Source of the DNA: Deltaproteobacteria bacterium
GTDB lineage: Bacteria; Desulfobacterota; Syntrophia; Syntrophales; UBA2210
NCBI GenBank assembly: GCA_011056825.1
Contig: DSBH01000198.1
Coordinates: 1-5,312, forward strand
DNA length: 5,312 bases
Direction of reading: 5' to 3'
In this document: positions 1 through 5,312 of the stretch, in pieces
How the letters are laid out: every line of letters begins with the position of its first letter
Numbering within the stretch: position 1 is the first letter of the stretch
Made by a program: the position numbers and the translations under genes
The notes under the pieces: generated by a model
What the model was told of the DNA's origin: nothing
Databases searched by the model: none
Seen by the model: the letters and a program-made list of their open reading frames with translations, nothing else

Positions 1-1070
1 AATCCGAGCAGGGTGAAACTCCGAGAACCTTTCCGCACCGTCATGTCTTTCGGCATCCAGAATATGTCGTGCTCCCTGTCGGGACTTATGAGCACGCCGA
101 GCACGGCCGGAACGCGCCCCATGAAATGCGGATCAAACCGGGCAACGGCCAGGGCGGTGTCGCCTCCCGGGAGATATTTTTTTTTCATCACGTTCAGGTT
201 CAGTGTACTCTCTTCGTTCGTGTCTTCATCGACCACGTTGATCCTGAAATTATAACCGCCGGCGACACCAAACGTCGCCTGTGAAAACTTGAAACCTTCA
301 TGGGTAAGGGGATGATTCACCCGGATTGTTTCGTTTAAAACAGCTTCTCCATTGTTCAGTATCGCCAGGTCGGTCTTGTATTCCCTGGGCAACCCCGACT
401 CATAATAACTGACGGTGAACTTTTCACACATGACGTCGAACCCGAGATCAATTGTACCCTTTCCACCGAACAGCGTCACCGTGTCCGATCTGTCTCCTTC
501 CACCAGCGTCATCTGGCCGCTGAACCCCCATACCGCGCCGACAAGTCCTCCGCCCAGGATCACGAGCACGCTGCAGTGCACGAGGGTCATACCGAAGCGG
601 GAAAATCTGCCTTTCTCCGCGAAAAAATAAGACGCGTCTCCTTTTTCCGCCCGGATCGGGACGCCCGCCAGAGACACCAGGAACGACGAAATCCGCCGTT
701 CGAGATTCTCACGATCGCTCCGACTGTAAAAACGCCTTCTGATCGGCGACGAGGTGAACGGCGCGTCGTCGGTCAACGGACGCTTCCGGAAAGCCAGCCG
801 GATAACGCTGGGCACCCGCCTGAAAGTACAGGCGGCGAGATTCACCGAAAGCAAAAGTAAGAGGAGGGAAAACCACCATGAATGGTACATGTCGAACACA
901 TCAAAAAATGTAAGAACAGGAAGAAGTTTCTCCCCGAACACCGCCTCATATCGTTCGGGAGACACACCCTGCTGCACGAGCGTGCCGATAATCGACGTAG
1001 CCGCGATCGCAAAAAAAAGAAATATGGTGAGCCTGACTGAGGAAAGAAAAGTATATAATTTTTTTCGCAT
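1..1070 (-). CDS. resB: Cytochrome c biogenesis protein ResB (partial, 3' end outside window)
   Basis: ResB is the membrane component of System II cytochrome c maturation and works with ResC/CcsA to deliver haem to apocytochromes outside the cytoplasmic membrane. The minus strand is open from the ATG at 1070 to the left edge, giving 356 codons without a stop; the C-terminal part lies outside. The N-terminus reads MRKKLYTFLSSVRLTIFLFF, then a SIIGTL segment, typical of ResB helix 1 (about residues 9-35). Helix 2 (about 65-82) follows the family-type HSWWF motif (H63) and ends in NLAACTFRR. Helix 3 (about 159-182) is entered by RFGMTLVHCSVLVILGGG, whose H165 matches a conserved family His. A periplasmic ResB domain follows, including FTVSYYESGLPREY. 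The Shine-Dalgarno sequence is weak (AAGAGA just before the ATG). It is divergent from the octahaem cytochrome gene, a plausible client. I recognise the family from these motifs; no search was run. Confidence 0.93.
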   Translation of the reverse strand, partial: MRKKLYTFLSSVRLTIFLFFAIAATSIIGTLVQQGVSPERYEAVFGEKLLPVLTFFDVFDMYHSWWFSLLLLLLSVNLAACTFRRVPSVIRLAFRKRPLTDDAPFTSSPIRRRFYSRSDRENLERRISSFLVSLAGVPIRAEKGDASYFFAEKGRFSRFGMTLVHCSVLVILGGGLVGAVWGFSGQMTLVEGDRSDTVTLFGGKGTIDLGFDVMCEKFTVSYYESGLPREYKTDLAILNNGEAVLNETIRVNHPLTHEGFKFSQATFGVAGGYNFRINVVDEDTNEESTLNLNVMKKKYLPGGDTALAVARFDPHFMGRVPAVLGVLISPDREHDIFWMPKDMTVRKGSRSFTLLG

Positions 1071-1324
1071 GTTCTCTTTACCGAATACGCCTGACTACTA
1101 CAGACCTGAAAGTACAGTCAAGAATATAGTTCTTCCGATCGGGACATTCCTTGTTTCAAAAGCGACGGACGGTTTACGGCCGGCGGCGGCAAAAAACTGT
1201 TGATTGAAAGCCGCGATGGTGTTATGACCCGCAGTCACATCGTGCAATTGTACCATCCCTCATATTCCACTAGGGAAGCATTCGCCGATTGTCAATAAAA
1301 ATCAGGAAAATCGGGGGTTTTATC
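1071..1324. promoter_or_regulatory. Divergent intergenic region between resB and the octahaem cytochrome gene
   Basis: These 254 bases separate two divergent start codons and must hold both promoters. No coding frame here is convincing. A possible resB -35 (TTGACT, minus strand, 1121-1116) has no good -10 at 16-18 bases. A better candidate for the plus strand is listed separately. The 13-base string CCTGAAAGTACAG at 1105-1117 recurs inside resB at 819-831. It is nearly palindromic (CTG...CAG), but such a match could be chance. Confidence 0.5.
1200..1228 (+). promoter_or_regulatory. Candidate sigma70 promoter for the octahaem cytochrome operon
   Basis: TTGATT (1200-1205) and TATGAC (1223-1228) are separated by 17 bases. 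The -10 is preceded by TG one base away, as in extended -10 promoters. Each hexamer matches the consensus at only four of six positions. It would give an untranslated leader of about 90 bases before the ATG at 1325. This is inference from sequence only. Confidence 0.3.
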
Positions 1325-1411
1325 ATGTCGATGAGAATTCACCATGGTTTTCAAATGATGGGACGGGCTGTCACCGGCTTTATTGCAGTTTTTGTAGTGA
1401 TGTCGTTCTGT
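1325..1411 (+). other. Sec signal peptide of the octahaem cytochrome
   Basis: From the ATG at 1325 the protein begins MSMRIHHGFQMMGRAVT (basic n-region), followed by the hydrophobic core GFIAVFVVMSFCWV and a short polar TTAAGK region. Cleavage near TAA|G or AAG|K is likely. Export fits periplasmic haem attachment. The second ATG at 1331 would also work as a start, while the in-frame TTG at 1289 would only add an atypical extension. The exact cleavage point is an estimate. Confidence 0.7.
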
Positions 1412-2958
1412 TGGGTCACCACGGCAGCCGGAAAACCCGCCATGCAGAAACTACCTTCCGTTGCGGAGCCCACCGCAGACCATAGCATACTCGAAGAATT
1501 GGACCAGCCCATGGAACGGGGGCAGGATGTAACCAGGACCTCCTTTCCTGTCACACGGAGGCCGGAAATCAGGTACAAAAGAGCATCCACTGGACCTGGG
1601 GTGAAGGCGAAATGGGAGAGGAGGGCCTGGGCAAAGCCCATATCATTAATAATTTTTGAATCTCCCCACGAACGAACTGGTGCAGGTGTACCAGCTGTCA
1701 CGCGGGTTATGGTTGGAAGGACGACAATTTCGATTTTTCAGAACAAAACAACATGGATTGCCTTGTGTGCCACGAACAGTCCGGAAAATATAAAAAATTT
1801 CCGACTGCTTGCGGCCATCCCGCCTACGAAGAAAAAAATTTCGGCGGCAAAGTTTTTGAACCTGTAGATCTTAACGCCGTTGCGAAAACGGTGGGAAAAC
1901 CGGGTCTTCAGAACTGTGGCGTGTGCCATTTCTTTGGCGGCGGCGGCGGCGGCGTTAAGCACGGCGACCTTGACTCGTCTCTTTTGTCCGCGGATCGCGA
2001 CCTTGATGTTCACATGTCCAAAGAGGGAGCGAATCATACCTGTACCGCCTGCCACACGACCATCAATCACCAGATGGCGGGCAGGTATTACACTGAGAAG
2101 GCGCCTCTCGAACACAGCATGGCGATGCCGGAAGACTACGGCAACCGCATTTCATGCGAGTCCTGCCACGGGTCGACGCCCCATGAAACCATGACGATTC
2201 TCGATGATCACACCGCCAAGGTTTCCTGCCAGGCATGCCATATTCCCCGTTACGCCAGGGGAGGCATAAGCACGTTGATGTGGTGGGACTGGTCGACGGC
2301 GGGCAAATTCACCGAAGACTGCAAGCCGATTGTCGAAAAAAATGAGAATGGAAGACCCACGTACCACACCATGAAGGGAGACATGACCTGGGCTGAAAAT
2401 GTCGTCCCCACGTACGCCTGGTACAACGGCGGCATGGAATACGTAACCATAAAGGACACCCTGCCGAAGGACGGTTCTGTTGAAATCAATCGGCCGCTCG
2501 GCAGTTACGATGATCCTGAATCGCGGATTTTCCCCTTCAAGTATTATGAGGGCCGCCAGATTTACGACGCCGGAGCCAACCGGCTGGTCTACAGCAAGCT
2601 GTTCGGTCCCAAGGGCAGTGGGGCCTATTGGTCCGATTATGACTGGCAACGTTCAGTGGAAATCGGCATGGCCGAATCGGGTGAAGAGTTCAGCGGGCAG
2701 ATCGGGTTCATCGATACAGCAATGTACTGGCCCATAACCCACATGGTGGCGCCGAAAGAAGATTCTCTTCAGTGCGCGGCGTGTCACGCCCGCGACGGTA
2801 GACTCGCCTCCCTTCCCGGGTTTTACCTGCCGGGACGGGACCGCGTCTCCTGGATCGATACCGTTGGCTGGTCACTGTTTGTTCTTTCGATTATCGGGGT
2901 CATGATACACGGGCTTCTTCGGGTTGTTTTCCGAATGGCAAGGAGCAAAAAGCAATGA
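1325..2958 (+). CDS. Octahaem c-type cytochrome, tetrathionate reductase (OTR) family; frame broken near the N-terminus
   Basis: OTR-family proteins are secreted octahaem cytochromes; the Shewanella enzyme reduces tetrathionate, nitrite and hydroxylamine in vitro, and its natural substrate is uncertain. With one base restored at about 1541, the gene encodes 544 residues. It has a signal peptide (hydrophobic core GFIAVFVVMSFCWV, then TTAAGKPA) and eight CxxCH motifs starting at residues 73, 122, 146, 198, 240, 278, 302 and 484. It also has GYGWKDD (K132, possibly the Lys ligand of the active-site haem), VKHGDLDSS, MWWDWSTAG and YWPITHMVAPKE, and a C-terminal membrane helix (about 514-536). The soluble Shewanella protein lacks such an anchor. 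Two lesions interrupt it: frame 2 (1325-1540) passes to frame 1 by loss of a base in the first haem codon, and TGA stands at 1657-1659 (residue 112). From 1660 to 2958 the frame is intact. I chose the ATG at 1325 for its signal peptide and the GGGGG seven bases upstream. It is either mis-sequenced, a pseudogene, or selenocysteine-containing plus an error. Confidence 0.85.
1538..1554 (+). other. Frameshift in the first CxxCH haem motif
   Basis: Frame 2 reads ...GQDVTRT up to 1540, exactly as expected before haem 1. Frame 1 then reads L-S-C-H at 1543-1554. Between them stands TC where a TGC codon would complete C-L-S-C-H, so a single missing G explains the break. Upstream, frame 1 contains a stop (TAG, 1483-1485) and no ATG, so the two halves cannot be one frame as written. 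The site is not a homopolymer. Confidence 0.8.
1657..1706 (+). promoter_or_regulatory. In-frame TGA with a downstream SECIS-like hairpin (candidate selenocysteine site)
   Basis: TGA (1657-1659) sits in the continuous frame between IINNF and ISPRTNWCRCTSCH, where I recall a Cys in relatives (NNFC). Downstream, CTGGT (1677-1681) pairs perfectly with ACCAG (1690-1694) around the 8-base loop GCAGGTGT. An outer helix pairs CCCACG (1665-1670) with CGCGGG (1701-1706) with one A-C mismatch. Twenty-two bases separate TGA from the loop, and the loop starts with G. Both fit the published bacterial SECIS pattern (G in the first two loop positions, 16-37 base spacing). A 5-bp stem of this kind is common by chance, so this is a candidate only. 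Confidence 0.35.
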
Positions 2959-3566
2959 AACGAACAATTTATATGTACAAGGGTTTTGAGAGAATCTGGC
3001 ACTGGCTTCAGGCGGCCCTGATTATATTGCTTCTGCTGACAGGTTTTGAGATCCACGGAAGTTACGAATTATTCGGATACCAGGGCGCCTATGTCGTACA
3101 TATTCAGGCCGCGTGGATACTGTTGGGACTGCTCGTTCTTGCCTTGTTCTGGCACATTACCACCGGTGAATGGAGGCAATACAAACCGACTCTGAAAAAT
3201 CTGGACAAGATGGTGCGCTGTTACATGGTGGGAATATTCCTTGATGAACCGCGTCCCTACACGAAAACTCCCGAGACAAAGCTGAACTCCCTTCAGAAGC
3301 TCAGCTACCTGGGTGTTTTGCTGTTTATCCTTCCGATTCTTATCATCAGCGGCCTGGCTTGTTACTTTTATAATGATCTCCAGGCCTGGGGACTGTCCGT
3401 GGGATTCGGATCACTCGCGATCCTTCACACCATCGGCGCTTTTCTCATGCTCATCTTCCTGGTGGTCCACGTTTACATGACAACGACGGGTCACTCACCT
3501 CTTGCCTACACCATCGCAATGATCACCGGCCGGGAGGAAGTACCCGAAGACAACCGGGTCTGCTGA
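2955..3566 (+). CDS. Cytochrome b561-type membrane subunit (Ni/Fe-hydrogenase / thiosulfate reductase cytochrome b family)
   Basis: A 203-residue membrane dihaem b-type cytochrome that probably oxidises menaquinol and passes electrons to the octahaem protein. It begins MKRTIYMYKGFERIWHWLQA, with the family-type start FERIWHW (H16). Four helices are visible at about 17-33, 47-68, 117-138 and 154-175. Candidate haem-ligand histidines are H16, H49, H67, H158 and H172; helix 4 reads HTIGAFLMLIFLVVHVYMT. Length is normal for the four-helix cytochrome b family. The ATG overlaps the stop of the octahaem gene (ATGA, 2955-2958), and AAGGAG lies nine bases upstream inside that gene, so translation is probably coupled. 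This tight pairing suggests the two form one quinol:acceptor oxidoreductase. The frame is intact, which argues that the operon is, or recently was, in use. The electron-transfer role is inferred from family and context. Confidence 0.9.
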   Translation: MKRTIYMYKGFERIWHWLQAALIILLLLTGFEIHGSYELFGYQGAYVVHIQAAWILLGLLVLALFWHITTGEWRQYKPTLKNLDKMVRCYMVGIFLDEPRPYTKTPETKLNSLQKLSYLGVLLFILPILIISGLACYFYNDLQAWGLSVGFGSLAILHTIGAFLMLIFLVVHVYMTTTGHSPLAYTIAMITGREEVPEDNRVC

Positions 3567-3576
3567 TACGAATTCA

Positions 3577-3607
3577 GAGGAGGCGGCGGGCAATACGCCG
3601 CCTCCTC
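3577..3607 (+). terminator. Strong hairpin terminator after the cytochrome b gene
   Basis: GAGGAGGCGGCG (3577-3588) and CGCCGCCTCCTC (3596-3607) pair perfectly over 12 bp around a 7-base loop, ten bases past the cytochrome b stop codon. No tight T-run follows; the next 50 bases are only T-rich (TTTCGTTTCATTTCC and on). It therefore resembles an intrinsic terminator with a weak tail, or an mRNA 3' stabiliser. The GAGGAGG in the left arm looks like a ribosome binding site but has no start codon after it. Confidence 0.7.
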
Positions 3608-3706
3608 GAACGCGCCTTCGTTCAATTTCGTTTCATTTCCTTTTATTATCATTTTATCCATTGATAACAGGTACCGGCATGCCGCCTCTGGACGGGAAGA
3701 CGGTTC

Positions 3707-3734
3707 TTGACAAAGATTCTCCCCGTTGTATAGT
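3707..3734 (+). promoter_or_regulatory. Near-consensus sigma70 promoter of the thioredoxin-fold gene
   Basis: TTGACA (3707-3712, perfect -35) and TATAGT (3729-3734, five of six) are 16 bases apart. Transcription would start near 3741, leaving a leader of only about 25 bases before the GTG at 3766. The stretch between the upstream hairpin and this promoter (3608-3706) is T-rich and shows no gene or other element I can support. Confidence 0.75.
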
Positions 3735-3765
3735 CGACGGCTGTTGAGAAAGGAACTTGGAGCCC

Positions 3766-4422
3766 GTGAAAATCTATGACGAAACCCTTGAGGCGATCTG
3801 CTCCCGGCTGAAAGCCGACCTGCGGGACTCAGTAGAAATTCTGCTCTTCACCACCGAGCGCATGACCGGGTCATGCGATAACCGGGAATACAACACCTTC
3901 GCCGGCCAGTTTTTGGATGAACTTGCCGACGCCGACGACCGGCTGTCCGTGCGACGCCTGGACCTCTTCGGTGACGAGGGACGCGCTCTCGGACTTTCCC
4001 TTTCTCCCACCCTTCTCATCGGAATGAACAAACGCTTTCCCGTACAGTTCCATGGTGCACCCACGGGCAACCTGGGCGGAGCTTTCATTGAAGCGATACT
4101 CATGATTTCCCGGAGAGATCCCGGACTTGCCCCGGAATCCGGGCGTCTGCTGGCAACGCTTTCCCGGCCCGTGACGGTAGAATGCTTCGTCACGCCCGAC
4201 TGCACATACTGCCCCGCCGCCGTTGACCTTGCCGCCCGGATTGCTTTCGCCGCCGGCGATTTTATCACGTTCCGGTGTACCGACATCACCCAGGGTATGG
4301 ACCGCGCTCTCCCCTTTGACGTGGCCTCGCTACCACATCTGGTCATCGATGACAATCCGTCCACCGCCATTGTGGGCGTCCCCCAAGAAACGGCGCTGAT
4401 CGACGCCGTACTGGACCGGTAA
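3766..4422 (+). CDS. Two-domain thioredoxin-fold protein (protein disulfide oxidoreductase / glutaredoxin-like), N-terminal site monothiol
   Basis: A 218-residue cytoplasmic protein built of two tandem thioredoxin folds, as in the archaeal/bacterial PDO family that resembles the AhpF N-terminal region. Domain 1 (about 20-115) has strand VEILLFTTE, then TGSCDNRE where a CxxC is usual; only C37 is present. Its cis-Pro loop is LSPTLLIG (P81). Domain 2 (about 134-218) has VTVECFVTPDCTYCPAAVDL with the intact C146-T-Y-C149 site, and the cis-Pro loop SLPHLVID. Disulfide exchange therefore probably rests on domain 2. Start choice: TTG at 3757 is only two bases from the AGGA (3751-3754), too close, whereas GTG at 3766 is eleven bases away; TTG would add three residues. 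The gene converges on a peroxiredoxin gene with 27 bases between stops. PDO proteins are known to reduce peroxiredoxins, so a functional pairing is a reasonable inference. Confidence 0.82.
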   Translation: MKIYDETLEAICSRLKADLRDSVEILLFTTERMTGSCDNREYNTFAGQFLDELADADDRLSVRRLDLFGDEGRALGLSLSPTLLIGMNKRFPVQFHGAPTGNLGGAFIEAILMISRRDPGLAPESGRLLATLSRPVTVECFVTPDCTYCPAAVDLAARIAFAAGDFITFRCTDITQGMDRALPFDVASLPHLVIDDNPSTAIVGVPQETALIDAVLDR

Positions 4423-4449
4423 ACATTCCGGGACGTTCGCGAGCCGCCA

Positions 4450-4914
4450 CTACGCCAGTGCCGCCAGCACTTCCTCGATATCGGGAATCTCCCTGACGGG
4501 ATAGACCTTGATGAACATCACCGTGCCTTTTTCATCAACGATGATGTTGGCCCGCTGGGAAAACCCTTCCCTGTCCCGAAAGATGCCCAGCGACTTCGCC
4601 ACGCCCCCATGAGGCCAGAAATCGGCGAGCAGCGGCGTGTGTCTGATGCGAAGCGATTTCGCCCAGGCGGCCTTGCAGGGAAGACTGTCCACGCTGATAC
4701 CGAGCGCGACGGTCCCGAGGACTTCAAATTTTTTTCGGTTCTTTTCAAGTGATTTCATCTGCTCGCCGCAGATGGACGTCCACGCAAGGGGATGAAATGA
4801 GAGCAGCACCTTTTTACCCCGGTATGCCGACAGGGTCATATCGGCGCCGTTCTGATCCTTCAAAGTAAAGTCTCGAACCTTTTTACCTAATTGTATCAGT
4901 GTTTTTTCAGTCAT
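4450..4914 (-). CDS. Peroxiredoxin (AhpC/TSA family, AhpE/BCP-like)
   Basis: A 154-residue cytoplasmic thiol peroxidase that reduces hydrogen peroxide and organic hydroperoxides. After the N-terminal VRDFTLKDQNG (typical peroxiredoxin strand), the active site reads FHPLAWTSICGEQM, giving P42-x3-T46-x2-C49, the peroxidatic Cys motif. VDSLPCKAAWAKSL supplies C80, a likely resolving Cys at the position used by several AhpE/BCP-type enzymes. QRANIIVDEKGTV carries the conserved Arg (R121). The length is complete for the class. The ATG at 4914 has a perfect AAGGAG (4927-4922) seven bases upstream. It lies 33 bases downstream of the small Cys-rich gene on the same strand, probably one transcript, and converges with the thioredoxin-fold gene. 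The reductant in the cell is not shown; that neighbour is the obvious candidate. No clear terminator lies in the 27-base gap between the two stops. Confidence 0.92.
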   Translation of the reverse strand: MTEKTLIQLGKKVRDFTLKDQNGADMTLSAYRGKKVLLSFHPLAWTSICGEQMKSLEKNRKKFEVLGTVALGISVDSLPCKAAWAKSLRIRHTPLLADFWPHGGVAKSLGIFRDREGFSQRANIIVDEKGTVMFIKVYPVREIPDIEEVLAALA

Positions 4915-4947
4915 AGGCGTTCTCCTTTTGTGCGGTACTCGGCTTCT

Positions 4948-5172
4948 TTACGGTTGCTTTCGCCTTTTACGTTCAAAATAAGCGCATTCCATTTCCGAGC
5001 TTTCTTCCACCTCAATGCAGGGAAGGCGCTTTGACTTGAACCCCAAGGCCCGGCAGCCATAGGGAAAGTTGCTGTCGTAGGTGATGTAGAAATGCCGACA
5101 GACAAAACAGTGGACGAACTGGGTGACATGCATTTGCCGGTTCATGGACTCGCTTCCCCGAAATCTATTCAT
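4948..5172 (-). CDS. Small Cys-rich protein (possible metal-binding, conserved hypothetical)
   Basis: A 74-residue protein with cysteines at 22, 25, 40, 52 and 63, arranged CxxC-x14-C-x11-C-x10-C. The segments CFVCRHFYITYDSNFPYGC and GFKSKRLP resemble a small conserved family of unknown function that I recall from proteobacteria (CxHYxVTWDPxxPxGC...GFKS), sometimes mislabelled in databases. Four Cys spaced this way suggest a zinc or iron site. There is no signal peptide or membrane segment. Start is uncertain: ATG at 5172 has AGGCGGG close upstream, but ATG at 5145 (residue 10) or 5133 (residue 14) would match the short N-terminus I expect better. It is probably co-transcribed with the peroxiredoxin 33 bases downstream, which hints at an oxidative-stress or thiol role. 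Function is unknown. Confidence 0.72.
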   Translation of the reverse strand: MNRFRGSESMNRQMHVTQFVHCFVCRHFYITYDSNFPYGCRALGFKSKRLPCIEVEESSEMECAYFERKRRKQP

Positions 5173-5280
5173 TCCCGCCTGCGTCCGGTACGTAACCGTA
5201 CGATGTACCCATCTTTCACTTCCGTCCTGATTCCTCTATACCTCCAGTCATGACTGATTTTCATGGTAGGAGGAGTTTCT
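5173..5280. promoter_or_regulatory. Divergent intergenic region upstream of the Cys-rich/peroxiredoxin genes
   Basis: These 108 bases separate two divergent starts. No well-matched sigma70 promoter is visible on either strand; TATAGA (minus strand, about 5241-5236) lacks a good -35. GGTAC (5187-5191) and GTACC (5205-5209) form an inverted repeat around GTAA at 5192-5195. GTAA is also how IS66-family ends begin, see the partial gene to the right. Confidence 0.4.
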
Positions 5281-5312
5281 ATGACACGAGCAGAACGAAC
5301 CCGGTACTGGAC
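5281..5312 (+). CDS. Start of a gene, possibly IS66-type TnpA accessory protein (partial)
   Basis: An ideal Shine-Dalgarno sequence AGGAGGAG (5268-5275) lies five bases before ATG at 5281; the first ten codons read MTRAERTRYW and then leave the window. An in-frame ATG at 5263 is upstream of that ribosome binding site and is unlikely to be the start. The peptide resembles the N-terminus of IS66-family accessory proteins (TnpA), which often begin with an AER..W-like segment, but ten residues cannot settle identity. If correct, the left end of the element could be near 5192. Confidence 0.6.
   Translation, partial: MTRAERTRYW

Noticed and set aside
13..1203. Several plus-strand open frames (13-255, 415-630, 576-860, 754-1203)
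   Set aside because: They lie opposite the continuous resB frame, have no recognisable domains and show shadow-type composition. ResB motifs on the minus strand explain the stretch.
1535..1556. Programmed -1 ribosomal frameshift joining the two halves of the octahaem gene
   Set aside because: No slippery heptamer is present, and a -1 shift would give LLSCH, losing the first haem Cys. A missing G restores the motif exactly.
1660..1686. Compensating indels around PTNE in frame 3 (1665-1676), which resembles a family NE motif
   Set aside because: It would need a 4-base loss and a 4-base gain close together. Frame 1 already has the right length and an Asn at the expected place, so this is less simple, though not excluded.
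1289..1867. A 192-residue protein running in frame 2 past 1540
   Set aside because: Only 1325-1540 resembles the octahaem family. After that the frame loses haem motifs while frame 1 gains them, so the tail is out-of-frame translation.
2152..2649. Minus-strand open frames inside the octahaem gene
   Set aside because: They are shadows of a coding frame with clear CxxCH motifs and family blocks.
1753..2958. Independent 401-residue protein starting at the ATG at 1753
   Set aside because: It would lack a signal peptide and the first two haem motifs, and frame 1 keeps family similarity well upstream of this ATG. It is an internal Met.
3774..4370. Minus-strand 198-residue frame opposite the thioredoxin-fold gene
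   Set aside because: It is rich in Arg and Ser with no domain, whereas the plus strand has the thioredoxin motifs, a promoter and a ribosome binding site.
4911..5129. Minus-strand 72-residue frame overlapping the Cys-rich gene
   Set aside because: It overlaps the Cys-rich frame in another register. That frame has the ordered Cys pattern and recalled family resemblance.
1..5312. tRNA, rRNA or CRISPR array
   Set aside because: I saw no cloverleaf with a T-loop signature, no rRNA-like segment and no regularly spaced repeats.

Overview
The window looks like chromosomal DNA of an anaerobic, respiring bacterium, most likely of the Desulfobacterota/Syntrophales type. This is inferred from gene content: a multihaem periplasmic cytochrome with a b-type cytochrome partner, ResB-type (System II) cytochrome c maturation, and a protein disulfide oxidoreductase/peroxiredoxin pair. 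No marker gene is present, so the lineage is not proven.

Layout. (1) 1-1070, minus strand: the N-terminal 356 codons of resB, which runs off the left edge. (2) 1071-1324: a divergent intergenic region. (3) 1325-2958, plus strand: a gene for an octahaem c-type cytochrome of the tetrathionate reductase (OTR) family. It has a Sec signal peptide, eight haem-binding motifs and a C-terminal membrane anchor. Its frame is broken twice near the N-terminus: a one-base loss in the first haem motif (about 1541) and an in-frame TGA (1657-1659) where I expect a conserved Cys. (4) 2955-3566, plus strand: a four-helix cytochrome b, coupled to the octahaem gene by a 4-base overlap. (5) 3577-3607: a perfect 12-bp hairpin closing that operon. 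(6) 3707-3734: a near-consensus sigma70 promoter driving (7) a two-domain thioredoxin-fold protein, 3766-4422, with a CTYC active site. (8) 4450-4914 and 4948-5172, minus strand: a peroxiredoxin and, upstream of it, a small Cys-rich protein. This probable two-gene operon converges on gene 7. (9) 5281-5312, plus strand: the first codons of another gene behind a very strong ribosome binding site, possibly the accessory gene of an IS66-type insertion sequence.

How it fits together. The cytochrome b probably takes electrons from the quinol pool and passes them to the membrane-anchored octahaem protein, which would reduce a sulfur or nitrogen oxyanion in the periplasm. ResB helps attach haem to such c-type cytochromes and is transcribed divergently from them. 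The right half is a separate thiol/peroxide-defence module.

The most notable observation is the in-frame TGA in the octahaem cytochrome. It is followed at a suitable distance by a bulged hairpin with a G at the start of its apical loop, as in bacterial SECIS elements. Selenocysteine is one possible reading. The nearby frameshift makes sequence error or gene decay a serious alternative.
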